Source: Streptococcus suis (lineage in GTDB: Bacteria; Bacillota; Bacilli; Lactobacillales; Streptococcaceae). Taken from it: a stretch of DNA of 64,000 nt. Both the position numbers and the translations under genes were made by a program. The first letter of the stretch is position 1. The number at the start of each line of letters is the position of its first letter. The notes under the pieces were generated by a model. The model searched no databases and had not been told where the DNA came from. It saw nothing but the letters and a program-made list of their open reading frames with translations. The DNA lies in NCBI RefSeq assembly GCF_024509525.1, contig NZ_JAMWEM010000004.1, positions 124,001 to 188,000 of the forward strand, written 5' to 3'. Below, one piece after another: positions 1 to 9,732 of this stretch.

Positions 1-1
1 C

Positions 2-808
2 CAAGAACGAGTACCTCACCTAGCTGACCTCAAACCATCCGGAAAATATGTTTTCCAAGACCTCTATAATGTCGGTGGTGTCCCTGCGGTTATGAAATAC
101 TTGCTCAAAAACGGCTTCCTCCATGGTGACCGCATCACCTGTACAGGTAAAACCGTTGCTGAAAACTTGGAAAACTTTGCAGACTTGACACCAGGACAAG
201 ATATCATTATGCCACTTGAAAATCCAAAACGTGCGGATGGCCCACTCATCATCCTCAAGGGTAACCTAGCACCTGAAGGTGCGGTTGCAAAAGTTTCTGG
301 CGTGAAAGTTCGTAACCACACTGGTCCAGCCAAGGTCTTTGACTCAGAAGAAGAGGCGATTGAAGCAGTCTTGACTGACGAAATCGTAGATGGAGATGTA
401 GTCGTTGTCCGCTATGTTGGACCAAAAGGTGGCCCTGGTATGCCTGAAATGTTGTCACTTTCTTCTATGATTGTCGGAAAAGGCCAAGGTGACAAGGTAG
501 CCCTTCTAACAGACGGTCGTTTCTCTGGTGGTACCTATGGACTGGTTGTTGGACACATCGCACCTGAAGCTCAGGACGGTGGACCAATTGCCTACCTTCG
601 TACTGGAGATTTGGTAACCGTTGATCAAGATACCAAAGAAATCACCATGCACGTTTCTGACCAAGAAATCGAAGAACGCAAGAAAACAACTGTTATTCCA
701 CCACTCTACTCTCGTGGTGTTCTCGGAAAATACGCCCACACTGTATCCTCTGCCTCTAAAGGAGCCGTTACCGACTTCTGGAGACCGGAACGTACGGGGA
801 AAAAATAA
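2..808 (+). CDS. ilvD: Dihydroxy-acid dehydratase, C-terminal part (partial)
   Basis: IlvD dehydrates 2,3-dihydroxy-acids to 2-keto acids in isoleucine, valine and leucine synthesis. The reading frame is already open at base 2 and continues to the stop at 808, so only the C-terminal ~268 residues are present and the start lies outside the window. The visible part has the family's conserved [17 protein letters not shown] stretch, the [16 protein letters not shown] block and the [17 protein letters not shown] block, which in the IlvD/Edd family line the Fe-S and substrate site. A hairpin with cccctg/caggggtt arms follows at 820-843. The identification is firm; nothing can be said about the N-terminus or the promoter. 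Confidence 0.96.
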   Translation, partial: QERVPHLADLKPSGKYVFQDLYNVGGVPAVMKYLLKNGFLHGDRITCTGKTVAENLENFADLTPGQDIIMPLENPKRADGPLIILKGNLAPEGAVAKVSGVKVRNHTGPAKVFDSEEEAIEAVLTDEIVDGDVVVVRYVGPKGGPGMPEMLSLSSMIVGKGQGDKVALLTDGRFSGGTYGLVVGHIAPEAQDGGPIAYLRTGDLVTVDQDTKEITMHVSDQEIEERKKTTVIPPLYSRGVLGKYAHTVSSASKGAVTDFWRPERTGKK

Positions 809-819
809 GGAACTCAACG

Positions 820-843
820 CCCCTGTCCTCGCGGCAGGGGTTT
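820..843 (+). terminator. Terminator-like hairpin after ilvD
   Basis: A cccctg/caggggtt stem with a ~9-base loop lies 11 bases after the ilvD stop. The trailing T run is short, so termination may be partial and the next gene could be read through. Confidence 0.45.
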
Positions 844-857
844 CCAAAAGGAGAAAA

Positions 858-1244
858 ATGAAACTAACTGTCGAACTATCCCGTTTTCGTGTTAAAGAAG
901 GCAAGTCCGTTCAAGTGGATGAATGGATGACCTTTCTCAACGAGCACATGGAAGACACCCTTCTCACTCTTGAAGGAGAGAAAATGTATATCGAAACCAT
1001 CTTCCGTGAGGTATTGGACGGACGCGAATACCTCTATTGGTACTCTGTCCAAGCAGAAGGGGGTATTGACGTCGAAGATTCAGAATCCTATATCGACAAA
1101 AAACATTTGGAATATTGGGAAGAGTGCATCGATCCAAGCTATGGTATGGTTGACCTCGAACCCCAGGTTATTATGATTCCAAAACCGATTTATGAAACCA
1201 TGGAAGAACTTGATAAACGTTATGACGAAACATATAAAAAATGA
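858..1244 (+). CDS. DUF6176 family protein
   Basis: A 128-residue protein starting at the ATG at 858, chosen because aaaggag lies just upstream; a longer open frame upstream overlaps ilvD and has no ribosome site. It is soluble and acidic, with the N-terminal VELSRFRVKEGKS and a central MYIETIFREV..GREYLYWYSVQ segment that I recognise as the DUF6176 family of streptococci. No catalytic motif is visible and the function is unknown. It lies 49 bases downstream of ilvD on the same strand and may be partly co-transcribed. It ends in a bidirectional terminator shared with the convergent Fe-S factor gene. Confidence 0.8.
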   Translation: MKLTVELSRFRVKEGKSVQVDEWMTFLNEHMEDTLLTLEGEKMYIETIFREVLDGREYLYWYSVQAEGGIDVEDSESYIDKKHLEYWEECIDPSYGMVDLEPQVIMIPKPIYETMEELDKRYDETYKK

Positions 1245-1265
1245 GTTGCTCAGTACAACTCATTT
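1237..1265. terminator. Bidirectional terminator
   Basis: A perfect 11-bp inverted repeat (aaaatgagttg / caactcatttt, loop ctcagta) overlaps the ends of two convergent genes. It provides A/T runs in both directions. Confidence 0.85.
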
Positions 1266-1607
1266 TCTTTTCGGACTAATACCCAATGTAATCCGTCCTA
1301 GACGGCTGATGCGTGTCATTTTCCAAGCAGGAGACCAGACAATTTCAACTTGAGCATCTTCAATGCCATCAATGGTCTTCAAGGCTGTAACAAGCTCTCC
1401 TGGCATAGTATCGGCACAAGAGCAACCTGAGTCTGTGAAGGTCATAGTGACCTTACAAAAGCCAACTTCATCAATATTTATCTCGTAGACCAAGCCCAAA
1501 TTGTAAATATCCAATTCAATTTCCGGATCATAAATGGTTTCCAACACTGCAACCAGCTCATTCGCCAAAGCAGTAGCACGATCATTTAGGACAATATCTT
1601 CTCTCAT
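1260..1607 (-). CDS. MIP18/DUF59-family metal-sulfur cluster assembly factor
   Basis: A 115-residue protein of the DUF59 (MIP18/PaaD/SufT-like) family, members of which help assemble or insert Fe-S clusters. The diagnostic YDPEIELDIYNLGLVYEI segment is at residues ~25-42. A TDSGCSCAD stretch at ~58-66 carries two cysteines where the family keeps its conserved Cys, followed by a VEIVWSPAW stretch typical of the domain end. It is a single-domain version with no fused partner. It converges with the DUF6176 gene and shares its terminator. Exact client proteins cannot be told from the sequence. Confidence 0.85.
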   Translation of the reverse strand: MREDIVLNDRATALANELVAVLETIYDPEIELDIYNLGLVYEINIDEVGFCKVTMTFTDSGCSCADTMPGELVTALKTIDGIEDAQVEIVWSPAWKMTRISRLGRITLGISPKRK

Positions 1608-1726
1608 GATTCCCCCTACTTTCTGATGTGTCCTATTTTCTCATACTTTTCTATCTTTTTCAAGTATACATCTAAAAGTAAGAAGTGAAAAAGCAATATT
1701 TTTACCGTCCAACCAATTGAACTAAA

Positions 1727-2731
1727 TTAGTTAATAACTTCAACTTTATCCGCCCAAGGACATGCCATTTCTAGAAGAATTGCATTGACTTCTTCCATAT
1801 TCTGACGGCCTTGGTCTGCCAACCAAGCCTTAGCAGCTTCTTCGCCCTGGCTAGCAAAGATCGCAACAGCATCTTTCCAAGTGGCACGTCCGCAGAGAAC
1901 GCCGTTGAAAGTAGAGCCAGCTTCCTTGGCAAAGACTAGGGTTTCTTGGAAGAGTTTGGCTGAAACCCCTGCACTCAAGAAGATAAATGGTAGGTGAGTA
2001 CTATCAGCCTGTTCTTTGAAGTAAGCCTTGGCTTGCTCCGCTGTATAAACAGGCTTTTCCTCTGTGTACCCTTCAACAAAGTTCATGTTGACAGGCACTT
2101 CAACCTTGAGAACATCCGCATTGTAGCGTGGCTTGCTGAACTCACGCATGGCTCCATTGACCTTATGCGGTTTGAGAGCGGCATACTCACGGGAAGTCAC
2201 ATCCATATCACTAGCATCATAAGTCAAGATTTCCACAAAGTAAGGAATATCCTCAGCCATACACTCGCTGCCAATACGTTCTACCCATGCCTGCTTGATG
2301 TCGTTGATTTCTGGCTTGTCATCTACATCGTAGTAGAGCAAGATTTTGACAGCATCTGCCCCCAGTTCCTTGATACGTTTGGCAGACCAATTTGGCAATA
2401 AATCTGGTAAACGTCCCGGTGTTGAGGCATCGTAGCCTGTTTTTTCATAGGCTGCGATAAAGCCACAATCTGCATGACGCAATTCTGAAGCGGGAACACC
2501 GTATTCGGCATCCAAGAGAATGGAGCTAGCGTAAGGGGTCAGGTCACTGGAGATCACTTTTTTGAAATCAATCAAAATCTCATCTCCAAATTCACCACCG
2601 CCTGCTGCGGCTGCCAAGAGGCGTTTTAGGGCTCCACGCTGGTCAATAGCCAAGGCTGCAATAATCTGATTGCTGTTAGACAGACGAGTCAGGTGGTCAA
2701 ATTTCCCCTGTGATAGTTGTAGTTTTGTCAT
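1727..2731 (-). CDS. lacD: Tagatose-1,6-bisphosphate aldolase
   Basis: LacD cleaves tagatose-1,6-bisphosphate to dihydroxyacetone phosphate and glyceraldehyde-3-phosphate. At 334 residues it is close to the usual length of the family. The N-terminal AALAIDQRGALKRLL block, the SSILLDAEYG segment and the GADAVKILLYYDVDD segment are typical of LacD. The ATG at 2731 follows aggaggaaacta, a strong ribosome site. It sits 31 bases downstream of nagA and is probably transcribed with it; no lacABCFEG neighbours are present. Pairing with nagA rather than with lac genes suggests a role in amino-sugar or galactosamine use, or a broad-specificity aldolase, but that is inference. Confidence 0.92.
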   Translation of the reverse strand: MTKLQLSQGKFDHLTRLSNSNQIIAALAIDQRGALKRLLAAAAGGGEFGDEILIDFKKVISSDLTPYASSILLDAEYGVPASELRHADCGFIAAYEKTGYDASTPGRLPDLLPNWSAKRIKELGADAVKILLYYDVDDKPEINDIKQAWVERIGSECMAEDIPYFVEILTYDASDMDVTSREYAALKPHKVNGAMREFSKPRYNADVLKVEVPVNMNFVEGYTEEKPVYTAEQAKAYFKEQADSTHLPFIFLSAGVSAKLFQETLVFAKEAGSTFNGVLCGRATWKDAVAIFASQGEEAAKAWLADQGRQNMEEVNAILLEMACPWADKVEVIN

Positions 2732-2762
2732 TAGTTTCCTCCTAGGAATTTTTTACCTAAAT

Positions 2763-3908
2763 TTATCCAAAACGTTTTTGTCCATTGAGATAGGTAGCTT
2801 GTAACTCGCCCTTATCATCTACAAGGATGAAGTCTGCTGCTCGACCTTCTGCAATCTGACCACAGACATGGTCAATCCCAACTGATTTGGCAGGTGTTAG
2901 TGACGCCATTCGAATAGCATCCGGAAGATCGACCAAGCCCCATTCCACTACATGCTGCACCGCTTGAATCAACTCCAAGATAGAGCCTGCCAAGCTGCCG
3001 CTGTCTTTCAGGCGAGCTGTCCCATCTTTAACCACGACTTCAAATTCTCCCAGTCGAGAAAGACCTTCACCCATTCCTCCTGCCCGCATACAGTCGGTAA
3101 TCAGGACGGTTTCTCCTGCACCGCGTGCTTTGACAACGACTTCTGCTGCTGCCGGATGAACATGGTGCCCATCACAGATGAGCTCTGCATAGACATTTTT
3201 GAGATTCAGAGCCGCACCGACCATACCAGGTTCACGGTGATGAAGTCCACTCATGCCGTTGTATACATGGACAAAGATGTTAGCTCCTGCCTCTACTGCT
3301 GTGGCTGCTTGTGCATAAGTGGCATCACTGTGGGCTAGGGCTGTGCGAATATTCTTGCTATTAGCAAACTCGATAAATTCTCTAACACCCTCTCGTTCTG
3401 GTGCTAAGGCAATCTTATTGACCAAGCCTCTGGAAAGACGGTGCCAGTTATCCAACTTCTCAATAGAAGGATCACTCATATACTTAGGATTCTGTGCACC
3501 CTTGTATTTTTCGGTAAAGAAAGGGCCCTCTAGGAAAATCCCCTGAATTTTAGCACCCGTTTCTTGACCGGCATGTTGGCCAATGGTCTGACAGACAGCA
3601 TCCAAATTTTCCGTAGAATCTGTCAGGGTCGTTGGCAACCAGGAGGTCACACCGCAAGAAAGTAAACCTTCCGAGATGGCCTTAATCCCTTCAAAATCAT
3701 TGTCCATGACATCGTGCGAAGCGTAGCCGTGGATATGAGTATCTACCAGACCTGGCCCCATATGATAATCTGAGTAGTCTAGAATGTCACCCTCTGGTTT
3801 TTCCGAGGAAATCGTCCCAAAAGTTCCGTCTTCACGCAACTGGATATAAGCATTTTTTACAACTTGTTCTGATAAAATAATGGACTTAGCATGAATAAAG
3901 CGACCCAT
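2763..3908 (-). CDS. nagA: N-acetylglucosamine-6-phosphate deacetylase
   Basis: NagA removes acetate from GlcNAc-6-phosphate, giving glucosamine-6-phosphate for glycolysis or wall synthesis. The 381-residue protein shows the amidohydrolase metal site: GLVDTHIHGYASHD near residue 55, FLEGPF (metal-binding Glu) near 125, AHSDAT and HVYNGMSG near 190-220, DGHHVHP, and the catalytic Asp in ITDCMRAGG. It is the first gene of a nagA-lacD unit. The promoter upstream is near-consensus and overlaps a perfect palindrome, so repression by an amino-sugar regulator is likely (see that entry). Confidence 0.95.
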   Translation of the reverse strand: MGRFIHAKSIILSEQVVKNAYIQLREDGTFGTISSEKPEGDILDYSDYHMGPGLVDTHIHGYASHDVMDNDFEGIKAISEGLLSCGVTSWLPTTLTDSTENLDAVCQTIGQHAGQETGAKIQGIFLEGPFFTEKYKGAQNPKYMSDPSIEKLDNWHRLSRGLVNKIALAPEREGVREFIEFANSKNIRTALAHSDATYAQAATAVEAGANIFVHVYNGMSGLHHREPGMVGAALNLKNVYAELICDGHHVHPAAAEVVVKARGAGETVLITDCMRAGGMGEGLSRLGEFEVVVKDGTARLKDSGSLAGSILELIQAVQHVVEWGLVDLPDAIRMASLTPAKSVGIDHVCGQIAEGRAADFILVDDKGELQATYLNGQKRFG

Positions 3909-3944
3909 TGCCTACCTCTTTCTATTAAATATTTTTTAATACTC

Positions 3945-3984
3945 TGGTTATAACCATTATAGAATTCTTTCTTAGAAATGTCAA
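3945..3984 (-). promoter_or_regulatory. nagA promoter with palindromic operator
   Basis: On the minus strand TTGACA (3979-3984) and TATAAT (3956-3961) are separated by 17 bases, a consensus sigma-A promoter. The perfect palindrome TGGTTATAACCA (3945-3956) covers the expected start of transcription. Its TGG..CCA form resembles operators of the GntR-type NagR/YvoA group, so a GlcN6P-responsive repressor is a reasonable but unproven reader. Confidence 0.75.
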
Positions 3985-4449
3985 TTCCTTTGCTAGCAGC
4001 TTCTAGGATTTTGCTAACTAAACTCTAGTCATTTGAATTACGTCACTTTCGGCTTGCCGTACTCTACGAAAGTGACTTGCTTCGCAAGTCTTATTTCCAA
4101 CCTATAACAGCAGCCACCTGCACCTCAGTTCCTTGTCTGAAAGCTCATTCATTCGACTATAATTCACAATCCAACATCCAACATCTGCTTGTAGCATCCG
4201 ACTAATACTCACTATAAACCAAAATAACCGATCAAACGCTGCTAATTTCTAAATTAAGATAACAGGCCGAGGCCCTCCACTGGAGAATTTTACTCATCTA
4301 AGCAAGTTGCTGACGATCGATTTGATGTTTGACGGGTATAACTGTTGGCAAATAGCAAACAACCAGTTCCTGATATTGCTCAGGAACTGGCTGTAACAAG
4401 GGTATTCTAGTTTTATAACCAAAGTGTGGAAGTTTAAACTGTGTAAAAA
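3985..4449. other. Gene-free stretch with two small hairpins
   Basis: About 460 bases without a credible gene lie between the nagA promoter and alr. It contains a 10-bp inverted repeat gtcactttcg/cgaaagtgac (4042-4076) that runs straight into a second hairpin gacttgc/gcaagtc (4074-4090). The pair looks like a small intergenic repeat unit. The alr terminator is at 4363-4390. I see nothing coding in the rest. Confidence 0.5.
4363..4390 (-). terminator. Terminator downstream of alr
   Basis: A perfect 10-bp stem (ccagttcctg/caggaactgg, 8-base loop) lies 60 bases beyond the alr stop. The T tract in the minus direction is weak. Confidence 0.6.
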
Positions 4450-5556
4450 CTAATGGATATGTTCTCTCGGAATCCGATCAGATAAAAGACAAACAACTTC
4501 ATAATTAATGGTCTGGCGATAATCAGCCCAGTCCTGCACCGTGATGACTTGATTGCCATCCTGTCCAATCAATGTCACCTTAGTCCCGATAGGATATGAT
4601 TGAGGTAAACGAATGGTTATTTGGTCCATGGAAACTCGACCAACTATCTCACATAATTGCCCATCCACCACAACCGAAAAGCCTTGCATCGATCTGGTCA
4701 ATCCATCTGCATATCCAACTGGGACTGTTCCTATCCATTCTTGATTCAAACTATGATAGGTTTCGCCATAACCGATACTCGTACCAGCTGGGACTTGTTT
4801 AATCTGGATGAGTTCTGAGGTCAAACTTAAAGCAGGTTTGAGATTCAGAGGCACGTTCAAAGAGCGCCCACTTGGGTTAAGCCCATAGATAGCATTCCCC
4901 AGACGGACCGTATTAAACACCTTATCTGTATGCCAGATACTTGCTGCTGAATTGCTCACATGAATCAGTGAAGGGCATTGCACCAAACCACTTAAGATGG
5001 ATTGGAATAGTGCAAATTGCTTTTCTATCTGCTGAGTATCCGTATCGTCTGCCTTAGCAAAATGAGTAAAAATCCCATCAAAGCGAGCACCTCTTTCTTT
5101 TAACCAAGCGATTGCCTGATTCACACCTTGTATATCACAAAAACCAAGACGCCCCATACCCGTATCTACCTTCAGATGGACTGACAGCTTATCCAACTCC
5201 TGACCAGCTTCTTCAGCCAAAACTAGCCACTCTAGACTAGTAACTGTCAAGCTAATCCTTAGCTCGATTGCTGTCGGAATGACCTGTACGGGTACTACTC
5301 CCAAAATTAAGATTGGCTCTTCAATTCCTGCTTGACGCAATTCCAAAGCTTCATCAAAATTTGATACACAAAAACCATCAACTTGACCAACCAGCTTCCT
5401 TGAAACAGCCACTGCTCCATGACCATAAGCATCCGCCTTAACAACTGCATAGACATTCGTCATTCTTGGCAACTGCTCTCGGATAATTCTCACATTATGA
5501 GCAATATGACCGAGTTGAATTTGGGCCACTGTGGGTCGCGACTTACTTTCTTTCAT
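4450..5556 (-). CDS. alr: Alanine racemase
   Basis: Alr interconverts L- and D-alanine, supplying D-Ala for peptidoglycan and teichoic acids. The 368-residue protein has the PLP lysine in [13 protein letters not shown] at ~35-47 and the catalytic tyrosine region SIGYGETYH at ~265. GMGRLGF and the HVSNSAAS and RLGNAIYGL segments are also present. Its start overlaps the acpS stop by 14 bases, so the two are translationally coupled, an order usual in streptococci. Confidence 0.96.
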   Translation of the reverse strand: MKESKSRPTVAQIQLGHIAHNVRIIREQLPRMTNVYAVVKADAYGHGAVAVSRKLVGQVDGFCVSNFDEALELRQAGIEEPILILGVVPVQVIPTAIELRISLTVTSLEWLVLAEEAGQELDKLSVHLKVDTGMGRLGFCDIQGVNQAIAWLKERGARFDGIFTHFAKADDTDTQQIEKQFALFQSILSGLVQCPSLIHVSNSAASIWHTDKVFNTVRLGNAIYGLNPSGRSLNVPLNLKPALSLTSELIQIKQVPAGTSIGYGETYHSLNQEWIGTVPVGYADGLTRSMQGFSVVVDGQLCEIVGRVSMDQITIRLPQSYPIGTKVTLIGQDGNQVITVQDWADYRQTINYEVVCLLSDRIPREHIH

Positions 5557-5908
5557 TCCCTTCCTCCAAAATCACACTGGCTTGAACAAAATTAGCTGAA
5601 TGACTAATACTAAGCCAAATCTTTGCCTTAGTCGGCGCCTGGTTGAAATAGGGAGCTCCCTTAGAATCATTTAATACTTCCATATCTTGAAAACTATATT
5701 TACCAATTCCCGTCCCCAGGGCTTTGACCAAAGCTTCTTTAGCTGCCCATCGTCCAGCTAGATATTCTATTTTCCTTTTATCTGATAAACTTTCAAACCG
5801 ATTCAACTCTACAGTCGTCAAGACACGCTTTTCAAAGCCTCGTCCCTTGTTTAAAGCAGACCGAATGGCCGACAATTCTTGTAAATCTATTCCATGTCCT
5901 ATAATCAT
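5543..5908 (-). CDS. acpS: Holo-[acyl-carrier-protein] synthase
   Basis: AcpS transfers 4'-phosphopantetheine from CoA to apo-ACP, activating fatty acid synthesis. I start it at the ATG at 5908, giving 121 residues that begin [12 protein letters not shown], which matches the family; an upstream extension to 5950 would add 14 residues running into the terminator. The two family motifs are visible: GIDLQEL (Mg/substrate Asp) and [18 protein letters not shown] with the catalytic Glu/Lys. It overlaps alr by 14 bases. secA upstream is separated by a hairpin. Confidence 0.94.
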   Translation of the reverse strand: MIIGHGIDLQELSAIRSALNKGRGFEKRVLTTVELNRFESLSDKRKIEYLAGRWAAKEALVKALGTGIGKYSFQDMEVLNDSKGAPYFNQAPTKAKIWLSISHSANFVQASVILEEGNERK

Positions 5909-5922
5909 TTTATGTCTTTTCC

Positions 5923-5975
5923 AAAAAGGGAGCGGGAAAAGACTCGACAACTGAGTCCACCTCGCTCCCTATATT
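5923..5975 (-). terminator. Hairpin between secA and acpS
   Basis: An outer stem agggagcg/cgctccct (5927-5934 / 5963-5970) encloses an inner gactc/gagtc stem. In the minus direction it is followed by five T. It should terminate secA transcripts, at least partly. Similar GGGAGYG...CRCTCCC repeats are common between streptococcal genes. Confidence 0.65.
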
Positions 5976-5991
5976 TTTAAAGCATCATTTC

Positions 5992-8514
5992 CTATTTACG
6001 ACCATGGCAATTTTTGAACTTTTTACCTGAACCACATGGACATGGATCATTACGATCAATACCTTCAAAAGAAGAATTTTCTTCTGACTTAGCTTGTCCA
6101 GGAATGATATTCTTAGCTGCAGTCGTATGGGCCTCTTTCGGTGCACGTTCGCGCTCAATATTATCATGAATTTGCGCCTTCATCATCAAGCGAGTCACAT
6201 CAAATTCAATCGCCCCAATCATATCGTTAAACATGGTAAAGGCCTCTGACTGATACTCGACAACAGGATTGTTTTGAGCGTATCCACGTAGGCTAACAGC
6301 ATTGCGGAGTTGATCCAGAGCATCGATATGGTCTGTCCATTTGCTATCCACGACCCGCAAAATCAATACTTTCTGAAACTCTTTGACACGATCCTCATCT
6401 TGTAATTTAGCAACTTGGTTTTCATAGACAGACTCAGCACGCGCAAACAAATCTGCTACGATTTCATCGTCTGTTTTTCCTTCCAAGTCAGCGATAGCAA
6501 TGCTATCTTCAGAAACAAGGCTAAAGTGAGCAAAATTCAGAATAGCTTGGAGAGCATCTTCGCGTTTACTTGATTTATGATCTGCAACTTGACGTTGAAT
6601 CGTCCGCTTAATCATCCCCTTGATTTCAGGAGCCAAATCACGCTCTGCAGTGATGACATCATGACGCTGACTATAGATGATTTCGCGCTGTTCACGCATG
6701 ACATCATCATACTGAAGAACTTGTTTACGTGAGTCGTAGTTATTCCCCTCAACACGTTTCTGGGCGCTTTCAACCTGACGTGTTAACATTCCAGACTTGA
6801 TAACAGACTCTTCCTCTGTCAAATTCATGCGTTCCATGAAAGCCTTAATCCGTTCCGAACCAAAACGACGCATCAAGTCATCTTCTAGGGAAAGATAAAA
6901 TTGAGACTCCCCCGGATCTCCTTGACGACCTGAACGACCACGAAGCTGGTTATCAATCCGTCGGCTCTCATGACGCTCTGTTCCGATCACACAAAGTCCA
7001 CCAAGTTCACGAACACCAGGACCTAATTTAATATCGGTACCACGACCCGCCATGTTTGTTGCAATAGTAACCGCACCACGCTGACCCGCATTCATGATAA
7101 TCTGAGCTTCACGATAATGGTTTTTTGCGTTAAGAACCTCATGAGGAACACCTGCCGCAACAAGACGTTTCGACAAATAGTCAGATGTCTCAACAGCTAC
7201 AGTACCGACTAGAACCGGTTGCCCTTTTTCATACCGCTCTTTCACATCTCGAACAACTGCATTGAACTTGTACTCTAAGCTCGGATACAACAAATCTTCG
7301 TGATCGATCCGAATCACTTCCTTGTTAGTTGGAATTGGCACAACACGAATATTGTAAATCTCACGGAATTCATCTTCCTCTGTTTTACCTGTACCTGTCA
7401 TTCCAGCTAATTTTTTATACATACGGAACATATTTTGGTAGGTAATAGAGGCACTCGTCTTCGATTCATTCTGAACTGGCACACCTTCTTTCGCTTCTAT
7501 CGCTTGGTGCAATCCATCAGAATAGCGACGTCCTTCCATTGTTCGCCCAGTAAATGGATCGATAATCATGACTTCTTGATTTTCATTCACTAGATAATCA
7601 ATATCGTAAATCATAATGTAGTTAGCACGAAGTGCATTATCGATAAAGTGGGTAATCGCTACATTTTCCACATCGTAGAGGTTATTAAGCTTGAAGAATT
7701 TTTCAGCCTTATCAATCCCTGAATCAGAAAGACCAATTGTTTTAGAAGGCACATCGATAATGTAATCGTCTTGATCCAAAGATTTGACTAAATTGTCAGC
7801 CAAGAAATAAAGCTGATTCGTTTCCGAACTTTGTTGTCCAGATACAATCAATGGAGTCCGCGCTTCATCAATCAAGACAGAATCCACTTCATCAACCAAG
7901 GCATAATTGAGCGGACGTTGTACCATATCTTCAGCTCTCACTACCATGTTATCACGAAGATAATCAAAGCCAATCTCCGAGTTAGTTGAATAAGTAATGT
8001 CACAGTTATAGGCTTCACGCTTTTCAAATGAAGATTTAGTAGCTAAGTTAATACCAACGGAAAGACCTAACCAGGAATAGAGTTCTCCCATTTCAGTGGC
8101 ATCACGAGTAGCAAGGTATTCATTCACCGTAACAACGTGTACACCTTCACCAGCTAAAGCATTGAGATATACAGGCATAGTCGCTGTCAAGGTCTTTCCT
8201 TCACCAGTTCGCATTTCTGGTACATCCCCATTGTGAAGAACAATAGCACCCATAATCTGTACAGGATACGGATAAAGCCCTAGCACACGACGCGATGCCT
8301 CTCTCACAACTGCATAAGCTTCATAAAGCAAGTCATCCAGGCTCTCCCCGTTTTGATAGCGTTCTTTGAACTCTGCAGTTTTCGCCTGTAATTCCTCGTC
8401 GGACAAGGCTTCCATTGCATCTGCATAAGCAATAACCTTATCTGCCATTTTTTCCAGTCGTTTCAGTTCTCCCTTGTCATTTTCAATCAGAGAACGAAGT
8501 ACATTTGTTACCAT
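5992..8514 (-). CDS. secA: Preprotein translocase ATPase SecA
   Basis: SecA is the motor that drives unfolded preproteins through SecYEG. The 840-residue protein has the Walker A stretch [10 protein letters not shown] at ~103, the [15 protein letters not shown]alker B/preprotein-crosslinking region at ~208, [11 protein letters not shown] and [11 protein letters not shown] helicase motifs at ~490-540, and a C-terminal zinc finger [14 protein letters not shown]. Length and layout are those of the housekeeping SecA1, not the accessory SecA2. It has its own promoter and a hairpin downstream. Confidence 0.98.
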   Translation of the reverse strand: MVTNVLRSLIENDKGELKRLEKMADKVIAYADAMEALSDEELQAKTAEFKERYQNGESLDDLLYEAYAVVREASRRVLGLYPYPVQIMGAIVLHNGDVPEMRTGEGKTLTATMPVYLNALAGEGVHVVTVNEYLATRDATEMGELYSWLGLSVGINLATKSSFEKREAYNCDITYSTNSEIGFDYLRDNMVVRAEDMVQRPLNYALVDEVDSVLIDEARTPLIVSGQQSSETNQLYFLADNLVKSLDQDDYIIDVPSKTIGLSDSGIDKAEKFFKLNNLYDVENVAITHFIDNALRANYIMIYDIDYLVNENQEVMIIDPFTGRTMEGRRYSDGLHQAIEAKEGVPVQNESKTSASITYQNMFRMYKKLAGMTGTGKTEEDEFREIYNIRVVPIPTNKEVIRIDHEDLLYPSLEYKFNAVVRDVKERYEKGQPVLVGTVAVETSDYLSKRLVAAGVPHEVLNAKNHYREAQIIMNAGQRGAVTIATNMAGRGTDIKLGPGVRELGGLCVIGTERHESRRIDNQLRGRSGRQGDPGESQFYLSLEDDLMRRFGSERIKAFMERMNLTEEESVIKSGMLTRQVESAQKRVEGNNYDSRKQVLQYDDVMREQREIIYSQRHDVITAERDLAPEIKGMIKRTIQRQVADHKSSKREDALQAILNFAHFSLVSEDSIAIADLEGKTDDEIVADLFARAESVYENQVAKLQDEDRVKEFQKVLILRVVDSKWTDHIDALDQLRNAVSLRGYAQNNPVVEYQSEAFTMFNDMIGAIEFDVTRLMMKAQIHDNIERERAPKEAHTTAAKNIIPGQAKSEENSSFEGIDRNDPCPCGSGKKFKNCHGRK

Positions 8515-8550
8515 ATTTATCTTCCTATTTTTCTTTCAATTCAATGAATA

Positions 8551-8579
8551 ATTCTACCATAAAAACAGCGTTTTTTCAA
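8551..8579 (-). promoter_or_regulatory. secA promoter
   Basis: Minus strand TTGAAA (8574-8579), a 17-base spacer and TAGAAT (8551-8556) with an extended -10 TGG. It lies about 40 bases ahead of the secA ATG. Confidence 0.7.
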
Positions 8580-8731
8580 GGTAAAGACCAGATATATATT
8601 CTAACATTTGTAGACAGTACATTTGATGCGGAATTTGTAAACGTAAAGAGGGGACACCGGAATTGCAGTCAATTGACGCTGCCACGTTCCAAAACACCAT
8701 ATCCGCCCCTAGAAATGCTCGATAGCAAAAA

Positions 8732-8750
8732 GTCCAGCTTTTAGCTGGAC
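8732..8750 (-). terminator. Terminator of the fructokinase gene
   Basis: The stem gtccagct/agctggac is followed in the minus direction by five T, directly beyond the stop of the ROK kinase gene. Confidence 0.85.
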
Positions 8751-8757
8751 CTATTGT

Positions 8758-9639
8758 TTATTTTTTAGCAATTTGTTTAGCCAAAGCAAAATTTCCAAGT
8801 GTCGCTGAGCCATTTTCAGCAACCGCTGGAGTAACAATGTATTCATTCACATCTGGAATTGGTAGGTAGTCATTCATGAGGCCAACAAACTTCTCACGCA
8901 CTCGGTTGAGCATGTGCTCTTGCGCCATTACCCCTCCACCAAATACAATCACTTGCGGACGATAGAGAAGAGTAGCCTGAACAGCTGCCTGAGCAATATA
9001 ATAAGCTTGAACATCCCACACTTCTGAATTGAGCTCGATTAATTCGCCACGGATACCTGTACGACCTTCAAGAGAAGGACCTGCAGCTAAGCCTTCCAAA
9101 CACCCATTGTGGAATGGACACATTCCTTTAAATTCATGTTTTACATCGTAAGGGTGTAGGGAAACGTAAGTATGACCCGCTTCGGTATGACCCAAGCCAC
9201 CGATAAACTCACCATTCTGAATAGCACCTGCACCAATACCTGTACCGATTGTATAGTAAACTAAACTCTTTACCCCTTTACGAACCAATGTTTCACCAAA
9301 AGCTGATGAATTCACATCCGTCGTGAAGTAGAATGGAATGTTAAATTCCTTAGCGATTAAGCCTAGCAAATCAATGTTCGACCAATGCGATTTTGGCGTT
9401 GAAGTAATATAACCATAGGTTGGTGAATTTTGATCGATGTCAATCGGACCAAATGAACCTATCGCAATCCCTGCCAAACGATCCTCATAACGCTTGAAAA
9501 ATTCAACTGTTCTTTCAATTGTTTCATAAGGAGTCGTTGTTGGAAATTGCGTCTTTTCAATCACTTGAAAATTTTCATCTCCCACAGCGCAAACAAACTT
9601 TGTTCCTCCAGCTTCTAAACTTCCATATAACTTTGTCAT
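8758..9639 (-). CDS. scrK: Fructokinase, ROK family
   Basis: ScrK phosphorylates the fructose released when sucrose-6-phosphate is hydrolysed. The 293-residue form starts at the ATG at 9639, preceded by gggagat at a good distance; the upstream in-frame start at 9654 has no such site. ROK features are visible: the N-terminal phosphate loop GSLEAGGTKFVCAVG, GTGIGAGAI, and the zinc motif GHTYV..H..CPFHNGCLEGL with one His and two Cys. It lies downstream of the sucrose PTS gene on the same strand, with its own extended -10 promoter overlapping the PTS terminator. Confidence 0.92.
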   Translation of the reverse strand: MTKLYGSLEAGGTKFVCAVGDENFQVIEKTQFPTTTPYETIERTVEFFKRYEDRLAGIAIGSFGPIDIDQNSPTYGYITSTPKSHWSNIDLLGLIAKEFNIPFYFTTDVNSSAFGETLVRKGVKSLVYYTIGTGIGAGAIQNGEFIGGLGHTEAGHTYVSLHPYDVKHEFKGMCPFHNGCLEGLAAGPSLEGRTGIRGELIELNSEVWDVQAYYIAQAAVQATLLYRPQVIVFGGGVMAQEHMLNRVREKFVGLMNDYLPIPDVNEYIVTPAVAENGSATLGNFALAKQIAKK

Positions 9640-9669
9640 TCGAATATCTCCCATTATTTTGTCTGTCTT

Positions 9670-9675
9670 ATTATA
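9670..9675 (-). promoter_or_regulatory. Extended -10 promoter of scrK
   Basis: The minus strand reads TGGTATAAT, a perfect extended -10. No good -35 is seen; that position falls inside the scrA terminator stem. Confidence 0.55.
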
Positions 9676-9693
9676 CCACAGAAAGAAACAGAA

Positions 9694-9716
9694 GAAAAAG
9701 GCTTATCGCCTTTTTC
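9694..9716 (-). terminator. Terminator of the sucrose PTS gene
   Basis: A perfect 9-bp stem gaaaaaggc/gcctttttc with a 5-base loop lies 17 bases beyond the scrA stop. It gives a T-rich tail in both directions. Confidence 0.8.
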
Positions 9717-9732
9717 TTTTTAATTTTTTTAA

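Noticed and set aside
621..857. 79-codon N-terminal extension of the DUF6176 protein
   Set aside because: It overlaps ilvD out of frame and has no ribosome site; the ATG at 858 has aaaggag.
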